The translations under genes and the position numbers were made by a program. This document shows positions 51,848-59,275 of a DNA stretch of 64,000 nt, in pieces. Each line of letters starts with the position of its first letter. Position 1 is the stretch's first letter. The stretch spans positions 1 through 64,000 of the forward strand of contig CALMBD010000304.1 in assembly GCA_937861115.1 (NCBI GenBank). The letters run 5' to 3'. Origin of the DNA: an uncultured Bacteroidota bacterium. Its GTDB lineage: Bacteria; Bacteroidota; Bacteroidia; Chitinophagales; Saprospiraceae. A model generated the notes under the pieces. It saw nothing but the letters and a program-made list of their open reading frames with translations, ran no database searches and was not told where the DNA came from.

Positions 51848-53482
51848 TCAACGGCCCTGCAACAAGCGGTACTCCTGCATTCGCGTTGCCAGGGCAACGT
51901 TGGCGGAATCGATGGTCATGCCTTGCTCCAGTTCGCCGATGGCCAGATCAAGGGCGCCGGCTTTCCGGTATACTTCGGCATTCTGAAGCCGTTTTTCGAT
52001 CTCCAGTCTGTTGCGCGCGGCTTGTTCCGTTTTGAACTGAGACAAAGCCTGTTCGGCCTTTTGTTTGGCTTCGTCGGCTTTCCGGCGTTGCCCCAGGGCA
52101 TAGATCAGCGCTGCTATGGAAAGCACAGACAGTACGAACCCGGCGATGGCGAGCATGTATGCGCGGCGTTTTTTCCGGCGTTCATTGGACAGTTCTGCTT
52201 CCCGGGCGGCAGCCTCGGCGGCTTCAAGCGCCTTTTGTTCGCTTTCCACTCGTCTTACCTTGGCTTTCAGTACGGGCACCACCAGGGTATCGTGGCTGAG
52301 TTCGTATGTATAGCCGCCGCGAAGGCTGGGCTCCGCCCGCAACAGGTGGGTGTCGACCAGCCTGCGCAGCAGGTCGTCGGATATCTCGAAGTCATCGCGT
52401 ATCTGGCCTTCATAAAGGGTGAGCCTGCGCTGCTCCTTTTCATATACCAGGCCCTCCTCGATCAGCCTTCTGGCGGCCAGTTGTTCTTCGGGGTCTTCAA
52501 TACGCGCGATCTGGTTGTCGTAATAGTTGCGAAATACCTCTTCCGGATCGCCGATGTCGTTGTGGTCGATGTAGGTATCGTTCTCGTCAATCACCTTTTG
52601 CTCGACCGACTGGCAGAGTATCTGCAACTGGAATGACTCTACCGGGCCACCGCGTGTGAGGTAGCCGAGCATGGTATCGAGCGCCTGGGGTGTGTATTCA
52701 AAAGGAAGCGAGATAAAATCGCCGGCCATTTTGGCAGGCTGGACAATTGCGGCCCGGGCTTCGGTTTTGGAGAGCGACTGCAGTTCGTAGCGGTTGGCAA
52801 GTATCTGGGGTACCTGCGGTTTCAGGATATCGAGCAGGCTCATTCTGTCGGATCGGATGGCGCACACGATGCGGATGGTCATGCGTTGCTCGAGTGCATC
52901 CTCATCTTCGTTCGATATCAGATCGGGCTGAGCGACCCGGAACAGTTCCGTCATTTTGCGTACGCGCTGGGGCACTGCCGTTTGCAGCAATTCCGCAAAC
53001 TGCCGGCCAAACTGCTGTATGGCTTCTTCGGGATAGGTAAAGAGCTCTTCAAACTGGTCGAACACCAGCAACAGACCTTTTGAAACGCCTGATTTGGCAT
53101 CGTTCAATTGCCGGGTCTTGGCCGCGTACCACAGCGACCGGTCGTCGGGATATATCTTTTCGAGGAATGTCTGTTGCCCATACCCCTTGCGAATGGCTTC
53201 CCGTGCGATTTGAGCGGGCATTTCCGTTTTGCTCTCCGTCCAGGCATTAAAGCGAATATTGAGTGCCGTAAGCCGTCCTTCCTGTTCCACGAGCGGCAGA
53301 ATGCCTGCGTTGAGCAGCGAGCTTTTACCCAGTCCGGATTTGGAATACAGGATGATCAGTTGCTGCAACTGGATCAGGCCGTACAGTTCGCGGACGGCTT
53401 TTTCACGCCCGAAAAACAAGTGCTGCTGATCGGGCGAGAACGGCCTGGCGCCGGGATATCTGTTTGATTGGTGGGCTTGCAA
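51848..53482 (-). CDS. STAND-type P-loop NTPase with transmembrane helix (nSTAND1-like)
   Basis: A 544-residue protein that opens with R-P-F-S-P-D-Q-Q-H-L-F-F-G-R-E, typical of the novel-STAND group. Walker A is S-K-S-G-L-G-K-S-S (47-55) and Walker B is L-L-L-V-F-D142-Q-F-E-E-L. Helical and winged-helix regions follow, with an S-H-D-T-L-V-V-P-V motif. A basic stretch leads into a transmembrane helix (about 443-464), then a coiled coil and a short TPR-like end. STAND proteins oligomerise on ligand binding and switch on an effector. It lies between the SIR2-like and WG-repeat genes with 24- and 47-base gaps. No N-terminal effector domain is fused. Confidence 0.87.
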   Translation of the reverse strand: MQAHQSNRYPGARPFSPDQQHLFFGREKAVRELYGLIQLQQLIILYSKSGLGKSSLLNAGILPLVEQEGRLTALNIRFNAWTESKTEMPAQIAREAIRKGYGQQTFLEKIYPDDRSLWYAAKTRQLNDAKSGVSKGLLLVFDQFEELFTYPEEAIQQFGRQFAELLQTAVPQRVRKMTELFRVAQPDLISNEDEDALEQRMTIRIVCAIRSDRMSLLDILKPQVPQILANRYELQSLSKTEARAAIVQPAKMAGDFISLPFEYTPQALDTMLGYLTRGGPVESFQLQILCQSVEQKVIDENDTYIDHNDIGDPEEVFRNYYDNQIARIEDPEEQLAARRLIEEGLVYEKEQRRLTLYEGQIRDDFEISDDLLRRLVDTHLLRAEPSLRGGYTYELSHDTLVVPVLKAKVRRVESEQKALEAAEAAAREAELSNERRKKRRAYMLAIAGFVLSVLSIAALIYALGQRRKADEAKQKAEQALSQFKTEQAARNRLEIEKRLQNAEVYRKAGALDLAIGELEQGMTIDSANVALATRMQEYRLLQGR

Positions 53483-53506
53483 GGTGTAGATGATTTCAAA
53501 TGGTTG

Positions 53507-54658
53507 TCAGCCCGGCATTCCCGCCGGTGCAGGCCCGGGACTACCGATCTCCCGAATATTGTTGATGAGCGCCAGCAGGTCAAAATTTATCCTGGCCCGT
53601 TCCACCAGGTCTTCCTGGGAATAGGTCAGTCCCCGCTGCGTTTTCTTTTCCATCTCTTCAAAGCGGTTCATCAGCAGCACGATGTCGGTAAAAAAGCCGC
53701 TGTACTTCGCATTCTTGCTTCGCACCGGGGTAAGGTAAAGGCGCAGGGCATCGAGTGCTTCCCGCGTTTTTGCATAGGCGATCAGGTCGACGATGGTATC
53801 GAGGCTGATGCTCTCCGCCGGTACGGAGGAATCTGACGTCACCTCGGCTTTCCGAAGCAGGTTTTGGCTTGCGCAGCGTTCGTACAACTCATTGACGAAC
53901 AACTCGACGTTCTCGTCTACAAACTGTATCTTGAACTGCTCCTCATACATTGAACGGGTACGGCGCGTGAGGGTAGGTTTCGGCGAAATGCGTTCGAATC
54001 GCGCGCCGTCTACGTGCAGGCTCAGCACGCGCAGCAGCAGCTGCATATACCATTTATCGAATGGCAGGCCCAGAAATATATAGTTACTGGCCTGCATCAA
54101 CTCCGCCTTGAATTCCATGTTCATCTTGCCGCCCAGAAAGACTGCCTCCAGGTACCCGAAAAGGTCATTGTGGGTCAGTACCAGCGACTCGTCCTCTTCA
54201 ACCCAGCCGAGGAGATTGTACACGACGGGTTGCTCGCCGATTTTCACCTCCTGTGTTCGCGCCGGCTGGTTGAAATGGTAAAAATCGCATTGGTGCTCGA
54301 TACCCTTGCGCTGCATGATGTTGGAAAGCAGGCGGTCGGGTGTGAGCGTAACAATGATGGGAAACGGCATGGCGGCGACCTTTTCAAAGATCGACTCCGC
54401 TTTGGGGAAGGCCTGGCTGTAAAACTGCCGAATCTGCGAAATGACCCGGCTCTTGAATTTGTTTTCCCGGAAAAGGAAAAAACCGTCGTGGTAATAGGAT
54501 CGGATAAAAGGATTCTCCGGGTTGCGCGCGTCCAATGCGCGGCTAAGCGCTTCTTCAAGCGTCGTGCCCTCGCTATCGGTATACACCTGAGGGCCGATAA
54601 ACAATACGCACTTGTTGCGGCGTATGGTGTCTATTACAAAATTCCAGTCTGTAGACAA
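53507..54658 (-). CDS. SIR2-like protein with effector-associated-domain-like C-terminus
   Basis: A 383-residue protein. Residues 1-250 follow the SIR2-like fold order: V-L-F-I-G22-P-Q-V, then T-L-T-P-D-R-L, V-Y-N-L-L-G-W, L-T-H-N-D-L and I-F-L-G-L-P-F-D. The residues usually needed for NAD cleavage are altered: G-A-G is G-P-Q, T-N-x-D is T-P-D, and L-H-G is L-L-G. The C-terminal segment (about 286-372) looks like a bacterial effector-associated domain, with A-L-D-A-L, L-L-M-N-R-F-E-E and R-x-R-I-N-F-D-L-L-A-L-I. The start is a TTG at 54658; no ATG is available before residue 97. It is the first gene of the three-gene operon. Not a sirtuin deacetylase, since the zinc cysteines are absent. Confidence 0.78.
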   Translation of the reverse strand: MSTDWNFVIDTIRRNKCVLFIGPQVYTDSEGTTLEEALSRALDARNPENPFIRSYYHDGFFLFRENKFKSRVISQIRQFYSQAFPKAESIFEKVAAMPFPIIVTLTPDRLLSNIMQRKGIEHQCDFYHFNQPARTQEVKIGEQPVVYNLLGWVEEDESLVLTHNDLFGYLEAVFLGGKMNMEFKAELMQASNYIFLGLPFDKWYMQLLLRVLSLHVDGARFERISPKPTLTRRTRSMYEEQFKIQFVDENVELFVNELYERCASQNLLRKAEVTSDSSVPAESISLDTIVDLIAYAKTREALDALRLYLTPVRSKNAKYSGFFTDIVLLMNRFEEMEKKTQRGLTYSQEDLVERARINFDLLALINNIREIGSPGPAPAGMPG

Positions 54659-54682
54659 GGTGTGATCAAATGGTTATTTGCT

Positions 54683-54713
54683 CAAAAGTAATGTTGTATG
54701 GCAGAAGGCACAA
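54683..54713 (-). promoter_or_regulatory. Promoter of the SIR2/STAND/WG operon
   Basis: On the minus strand, TTG (54713-54711) and TACTTTTG (54690-54683) are 20 bases apart, a full -33/-7 Bacteroidota promoter. The TTG start codon follows 24 bases after the -7 element. No terminator is seen between the three genes. Confidence 0.52.
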
Positions 54714-54930
54714 TATATTAGTTAAATATTTTGTGAAAATTAGTTCGGGTCGAACCCTTATTTCAAAAAGAGGGCTTTTGAGGTATAATCCGCTGTTTTT
54801 GTTGATGTCGTCAGGCCTCGATCTCGTGAACAAGCATGGCGGTAAGAGCGCAATCGAGACGGAAATTGACAAAATCTGCTCCCGACCATAAGGAGTGTCC
54901 TATTTTTACCCGATAAATTTTTTACAAACT

Positions 54931-57147
54931 ATGCGCCTGACACGCTTTATCCTTTTACTGCTCCCGCTCTCCCTCTTTTCACAACTACCCGTTACGCTTG
55001 AAGACATCTGGCAGAACGGTACCTTTTCCACGAAGTCTGTGCCGGGGTTCAACTTCCGCAAAGACGGCGTGCACTACACGCGACTGGCCGGCGGGGTCAT
55101 AGAGCAATACGACCTGCGTACGGGAGCGCGCGCAGGGACGATTTTTGATGCTTCGGCCGTTACGCAGGCCGACCCTGCCTGGAAAGGCGCTTTTGACGGC
55201 TATTCGTTTAGTGCCGATGAGTCCAAAATACTACTTTCCGTCAATACGGAACCTATCTACCGTAGGAGTAAAAAGGCTGAATACTTTGTTTTTGATCAGC
55301 GGACCGGCAAACTATCGGCGCTGTATCCCGGTGCAAAACAGCTTTGCCCTGCGTTTTCCCCGGATGGTTCCAAAGTCGCATTTATAGTTGCCAATGATTT
55401 GTATTACAAAGACTTATCAACCGGTAAAACAGTACGCATGACGGCCGACGGAAAGATGAACGAGATCATCAACGGGATGTCCGACTGGGTGTATGAAGAA
55501 GAATTCGAAATTGTGCGCACCTATGAATGGAGCCCCGACGGTTCCAAAATCGCGTTCCTTCGTTTTGATGAGCGCGATGTGCCTGAATTTACCATGGAGA
55601 TGTACCGAGGCGGGGATTATCCGGAGCCGGTTACCTTTAAATATCCTAAAGTAGGCGAAAAAAATGCGGTGGTGGATGCCCATATTTACGATCTCGGCAG
55701 CGGCAAAACAATTGACGTAGTTATCCCGGATCGGGAGAAGAACGATGCCGACGGGCGCCTCGACGATTATATCCCGCGGCTGGTATGGACGCCCCGGAAA
55801 CAACTCTGCCTGACCTGGATGAACCGTCACCAAAACCATCAAAAATTACTGCTGGCCGATCCTGTCACGGGTGAATGCAGCGTTTTGCTGGAAGAGCAAA
55901 ACAAATATTATATAGAGCTGCATGACGTCAATTTTCTTTCCGACGGCTCAGGCTTCATCATTCAAAGCGAAAAAAGCGGCTTCAATCACCTGTACAAATA
56001 CGATATGGCGGGAAAAGAAACTGAATCACTGACAAAAGGCGATTGGGAGGTGACCGAGTTTTACGGTGTGGATGAAAAGAATGGCTTGGTTTATTTTCAG
56101 GGGGCAAAGGAAAACCCGATGCAGCGCGAACTGTATTCCGTAAAACTCAATGGGAAAAGTCTAAAAAAGATCAGCAAGGAAAAGGGCACTAACTCTGCTG
56201 TGTTCAGCAGCACGTTCGATTTCTATGTACACACCTTTTCTACTGTCAATACTCCGCCTCAATACCGGGTGTACAACCGCAAGGGAAAAGAGATCAGGAA
56301 GCTGGAAGAAAATGCCGCAGTCCGTTCTAAACAGGAGCAATACGGCGCCCTGCCCGTTGAGTTTTTTGATTTCAAAACTTCCGAAGATGTACAACTCAAC
56401 GGCTGGATGATCAAACCGCAGGCGCCGGAATTCAAAGGGCAGCAACTTCCGGTTTTGATGTTTGTATATGGTGGCCCCGGCAGTCAACAGGTGACCGATG
56501 CGTGGAAAGGGGCCAATTACTGGTGGTTCCAGATGCTTGCGCAACAAGGTTACGTAGTGGCCTGCGTCGACAACCGAGGCACCGGAGGGCGCGGGGAGGC
56601 ATTCAAAAAAATGACTTACAAACAACTGGGGCATTATGAGGTGATCGATCAGATCGAAGCGGCGAGGTACCTGGGAAATCTGCCTTTTGTGGACAAAGCC
56701 CGCATCGGCATTTTCGGCTGGAGTTATGGCGGTTATATGTCGAGCCTGTGCCTGTTGAAGGGAAAAGAAGTGTTCAAATCTGCCATTGCCGTAGCGCCGG
56801 TCACAAACTGGAAATGGTACGACACGATCTATACAGAGCGCTACATGCAGACCAATAAAGAAAATCCGGAAGGGTACGAACAAAATTCACCGGTCAACTT
56901 TGCCGGTCAACTCGAAGGCGACTACCTGCTGGTACACGGCCTGGCCGACGATAATGTGCATTTTCAGCATGCGGCGGAAATGGCCAATCAACTGATCGCC
57001 AAAAACAAGCAATTCGACACGATGGTATATCCCAACCGCAACCACGGGATCAATGGCGACAACGCCCGCCTGCATCTGTATACACTGATGACGAATTTCC
57101 TGAATAAAAAGTTGAAGTCAGGTGAAATAAAGAAAGTCAGGCCCTGA
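54931..57147 (+). CDS. Dipeptidyl peptidase IV (S9B family)
   Basis: A 738-residue exported peptidase with a signal peptide (about 1-18), a DPPIV_N eight-bladed propeller and a hydrolase domain. The triad is S598 in G-W-S-Y-G-G-Y, D673/D674 in G-L-A-D-D-N-V-H-F and H705 in N-R-N-H-G-I. The D-W-V-Y-E-E-E-F loop carries the double glutamate that binds the substrate amino terminus. It removes X-Pro dipeptides. The ATG at 54931 is chosen because it begins the signal peptide directly. It is divergent from the SIR2 operon, so S9 peptidases flank that operon on both sides. Confidence 0.94.
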   Translation: MRLTRFILLLLPLSLFSQLPVTLEDIWQNGTFSTKSVPGFNFRKDGVHYTRLAGGVIEQYDLRTGARAGTIFDASAVTQADPAWKGAFDGYSFSADESKILLSVNTEPIYRRSKKAEYFVFDQRTGKLSALYPGAKQLCPAFSPDGSKVAFIVANDLYYKDLSTGKTVRMTADGKMNEIINGMSDWVYEEEFEIVRTYEWSPDGSKIAFLRFDERDVPEFTMEMYRGGDYPEPVTFKYPKVGEKNAVVDAHIYDLGSGKTIDVVIPDREKNDADGRLDDYIPRLVWTPRKQLCLTWMNRHQNHQKLLLADPVTGECSVLLEEQNKYYIELHDVNFLSDGSGFIIQSEKSGFNHLYKYDMAGKETESLTKGDWEVTEFYGVDEKNGLVYFQGAKENPMQRELYSVKLNGKSLKKISKEKGTNSAVFSSTFDFYVHTFSTVNTPPQYRVYNRKGKEIRKLEENAAVRSKQEQYGALPVEFFDFKTSEDVQLNGWMIKPQAPEFKGQQLPVLMFVYGGPGSQQVTDAWKGANYWWFQMLAQQGYVVACVDNRGTGGRGEAFKKMTYKQLGHYEVIDQIEAARYLGNLPFVDKARIGIFGWSYGGYMSSLCLLKGKEVFKSAIAVAPVTNWKWYDTIYTERYMQTNKENPEGYEQNSPVNFAGQLEGDYLLVHGLADDNVHFQHAAEMANQLIAKNKQFDTMVYPNRNHGINGDNARLHLYTLMTNFLNKKLKSGEIKKVRP

Positions 57148-57156
57148 AACCCGGGT

Positions 57157-57615
57157 TCAATGTGAAGAAAAATCGGGCAATTTGGGTAAATAGGCAAAAT
57201 CCTGTTTTTCAAAATCCAAAACACAGCAAAAAGTCGACAGGCCATTGGTAACGGCCAGATACGGAGCCTGCCATTGCATGTTGTAGCGCGCTGCCTGTTC
57301 GAATGTGGACCGGGTCAGAGGCACTTTGGGCGATTTGCATTCAATCAGCAGCCAGGGTTTTATCGCCTCATCGAATACGATAATATCGCATCGCCGCTGT
57401 TGTCCGTTCAGCGTAAAACCTGCCTCCACCCGAATTCGATTCGCGGGGTACCGGCAATCTTCGAGCAGGTATAGTACGACCAGTTGCCGCAGCAGTTCCT
57501 CCGGTGTAAGGACGATATCCTTGCGCCGTATCGGATCGAACACGAACGATTTGCCGCCGGAAGATGTCAGGCGGAGTTTGGGTTGAAATTGCAGAAAATC
57601 GAGTTGAAGCAACAC
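57157..57615 (-). CDS. Stand-alone HsdR N-terminal-like (PD-(D/E)xK) protein
   Basis: A 152-residue protein matching the HsdR N-terminal nuclease-like domain found as a separate small protein in Bacteroidota. The likely catalytic pattern is D77-I-I-V-F-D with L-I-E-C-K-S-P near residue 94. No HsdM, HsdS or helicase gene is near, so it is not a restriction system; a role in DNA repair is possible. It converges with the DPP-IV gene, leaving nine bases between them. Confidence 0.82.
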   Translation of the reverse strand: MLLQLDFLQFQPKLRLTSSGGKSFVFDPIRRKDIVLTPEELLRQLVVLYLLEDCRYPANRIRVEAGFTLNGQQRRCDIIVFDEAIKPWLLIECKSPKVPLTRSTFEQAARYNMQWQAPYLAVTNGLSTFCCVLDFEKQDFAYLPKLPDFSSH

Positions 57616-57650
57616 GCTGCGAAGATGCGGATTTAACCAAAACGAAGCAC

Positions 57651-57658
57651 TACATTTG
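57651..57658 (+). promoter_or_regulatory. -7 element of the lipid kinase gene
   Basis: TACATTTG matches TAnnTTTG, 24 bases before the ATG at 57683. Confidence 0.4.
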
Positions 57659-57682
57659 CCTGATTTTCAGCCTTAAACCCTT

Positions 57683-58603
57683 ATGGAACAGCCTTTTTGG
57701 TACATTATTGCCAACCCCACATCCGGCGGCGGTACGGTCGAAAAACACTGGCCGGCCCTTGAACGGCTCTTGCAGGAGATGGGATTTTCCTATTCAATTC
57801 AATTTACCGAACGCCGCGGCCACGCCGCCCGGCTTGCTGAAGATGCCATTCTGAAAGGTCATAGGCATATCCTTGCCATCGGTGGTGATGGCACCAATCA
57901 CGAAATAATCAATGGTATCCTGGGCCAACAAGCCGTTCCGTCGCAGGCGGTATATTATGCTTTGTTGCCGGCAGGTACGGGCAACGACTGGGCACGTCAA
58001 TATGGTATCCCTGTTGATTCGCGACAGCGGCTGGAAAGACTGAAAGCGTGTCGCACCACCTTTCAGGATGCCGGGCTGGTTCACTTTTTAAACGAGGGCC
58101 AATCCGGATCGCGGTATTTCGTAAATGTGGCGGGTATGGCTTACGACGGGTTTATCGGCAAAAAATTGTTGGAAAACCCCGTGAAAAACCGAATGGAGTA
58201 CCTGCTCCGGGTAGCACAGTATTTATTTGAATACAAACTGAGCAAGGCGCGCATTTGCTTTGACGATCACGTTGTGGAAGATTTCTTTTACACCGTCAAT
58301 ATTGGACTTTGCCGCTATTCCGGCGGCGGTATGCAGTTCGTACCGCAGGCTGTTCCCGACGACGGCCTGTTCGCACTCACTTTTGCCCGCCGTCTCGCCA
58401 AATGGGAAGTACTGCTCCAGACGCGGCGCTTTTACAATGGAACGCTGCTGGAGCATCCCAGGGTGGAGGGGTACCAGGCAAAAAAAATCCGGGTTGAACA
58501 CGTCGGCATGATTCCAACCCTCCTTGAGGCAGACGGTGAATTTCTGGGCGAGACACCGGTTGAGTTTATTCTGCTTGAAAATGCCCTGCGCATCGTTTTG
58601 TGA
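57683..58603 (+). CDS. Diacylglycerol kinase-family lipid kinase
   Basis: A 306-residue YegS/DgkB-type kinase. It has N11-P-T-S-G-G-G near the start, the nucleotide loop G67-G-D-G-T-N-H-E, and L-P-A-G-T-G-N-D-W-A near 96-106. The C-terminal beta domain ends in D-G-E-F-L-G-E-T-P. It phosphorylates diacylglycerol or a related lipid such as a sphingoid base. It is preceded by its own -7 element and is monocistronic by appearance. Confidence 0.92.
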   Translation: MEQPFWYIIANPTSGGGTVEKHWPALERLLQEMGFSYSIQFTERRGHAARLAEDAILKGHRHILAIGGDGTNHEIINGILGQQAVPSQAVYYALLPAGTGNDWARQYGIPVDSRQRLERLKACRTTFQDAGLVHFLNEGQSGSRYFVNVAGMAYDGFIGKKLLENPVKNRMEYLLRVAQYLFEYKLSKARICFDDHVVEDFFYTVNIGLCRYSGGGMQFVPQAVPDDGLFALTFARRLAKWEVLLQTRRFYNGTLLEHPRVEGYQAKKIRVEHVGMIPTLLEADGEFLGETPVEFILLENALRIVL

Positions 58604-58675
58604 TCTGGCCGGGCAACATCGCCAGTTTTATGTAAACACTACGTATTTCAATATATATCTACATATTTTTGGGTT

Positions 58676-58710
58676 TTTGTATAAAATTATATCACCACTA
58701 CATACTTTCG
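58676..58710 (+). promoter_or_regulatory. Promoter of the 140-residue membrane protein gene
   Basis: TTTG at 58676-58679 and TACTTTCG at 58703-58710 (one mismatch to TAnnTTTG) are 23 bases apart, and the ATG follows 38 bases later. A second -7 candidate, TATTTTTG, lies at 58664-58671. Confidence 0.42.
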
Positions 58711-58748
58711 CAGAATAAACATATCAGTTCACCTAAAATCAAAACGAT

Positions 58749-59171
58749 ATGAATACCAAAGTTTTACTTGCAGCAGTTGCGGGTGGTGTTGTCACTTTTC
58801 TGCTGGGCTGGCTGGTTTACGGCATAGCCCTGAAAGGTTTCTTTGACAGCAATATGGGTTCTGCCACCGGTGTAATGCGCGGTGAGGAAGACATGCAATT
58901 GTGGGCCGTTTTTGTGGGCAATGTCGCATGGGCGCTCCTTCTGGCATTGCTGTATTCCCGCTGGGCAGGCATTACTACCTTTTCGAGCGGCGCCATGTCA
59001 GGCGCCTGGATTAGCCTCCTCATGGCCCTTGGTATCGACCTTATCATGTACGGCACGACCAATATGTCTACGCTTGCAGCTACTCTTGTTGATCCTATTG
59101 TCAGCGCAGTAATGGGCGCTGCCAGCGGCGGCGTCGTCGGATGGGTTTTAGGTTATGGCAGTAAATCCTGA
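58749..59171 (+). CDS. Four-helix membrane protein (DUF1761-like)
   Basis: A 140-residue protein with four hydrophobic helices (about 5-28, 50-68, 75-98 and 115-136). G-W-L-V-Y-G is at the end of the first helix and a glycine-rich last helix follows. The general pattern is like DUF1761 proteins, but a profile search would be needed. It has its own promoter and is followed by a terminator, so it is monocistronic. The function is unknown. Confidence 0.72.
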   Translation: MNTKVLLAAVAGGVVTFLLGWLVYGIALKGFFDSNMGSATGVMRGEEDMQLWAVFVGNVAWALLLALLYSRWAGITTFSSGAMSGAWISLLMALGIDLIMYGTTNMSTLAATLVDPIVSAVMGAASGGVVGWVLGYGSKS

Positions 59172-59227
59172 TAATCAATCAAATATAATTAAAGCCGGCA
59201 CAAGTGAGCCGACAACAAAACTTTACC

Positions 59228-59264
59228 CGCCCTGTGGCTTGCTGCCACAGGGCGAGTTTGTTTT
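59228..59264 (+). terminator. Terminator before ftcD
   Basis: A perfect 11-base stem (59228-59238 with 59244-59254) has a five-base loop and is followed by a T-rich tract. It ends the upstream membrane-protein transcript 12 bases before the ftcD start. Confidence 0.72.
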
Positions 59265-59271
59265 ACCTTCG
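59264..59271 (+). promoter_or_regulatory. Variant -7 element abutting ftcD
   Basis: TACCTTCG (one mismatch to TAnnTTTG) ends four bases before the ftcD ATG and lies directly after a terminator, so ftcD needs a promoter here or read-through. Initiation at the usual spacing would give a leaderless message. Confidence 0.35.
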
Positions 59272-59275
59272 CCGC

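Noticed and set aside
53507..54658. Annotation of the SIR2-like gene as a sirtuin deacetylase
   Set aside because: No zinc-binding cysteines, altered catalytic motifs, and an effector-associated-like tail together with STAND and WG neighbours point away from a deacetylase.
57157..57615. Type I restriction system
   Set aside because: Only a small HsdR N-terminal-like protein is present, without helicase, methylase or specificity genes.
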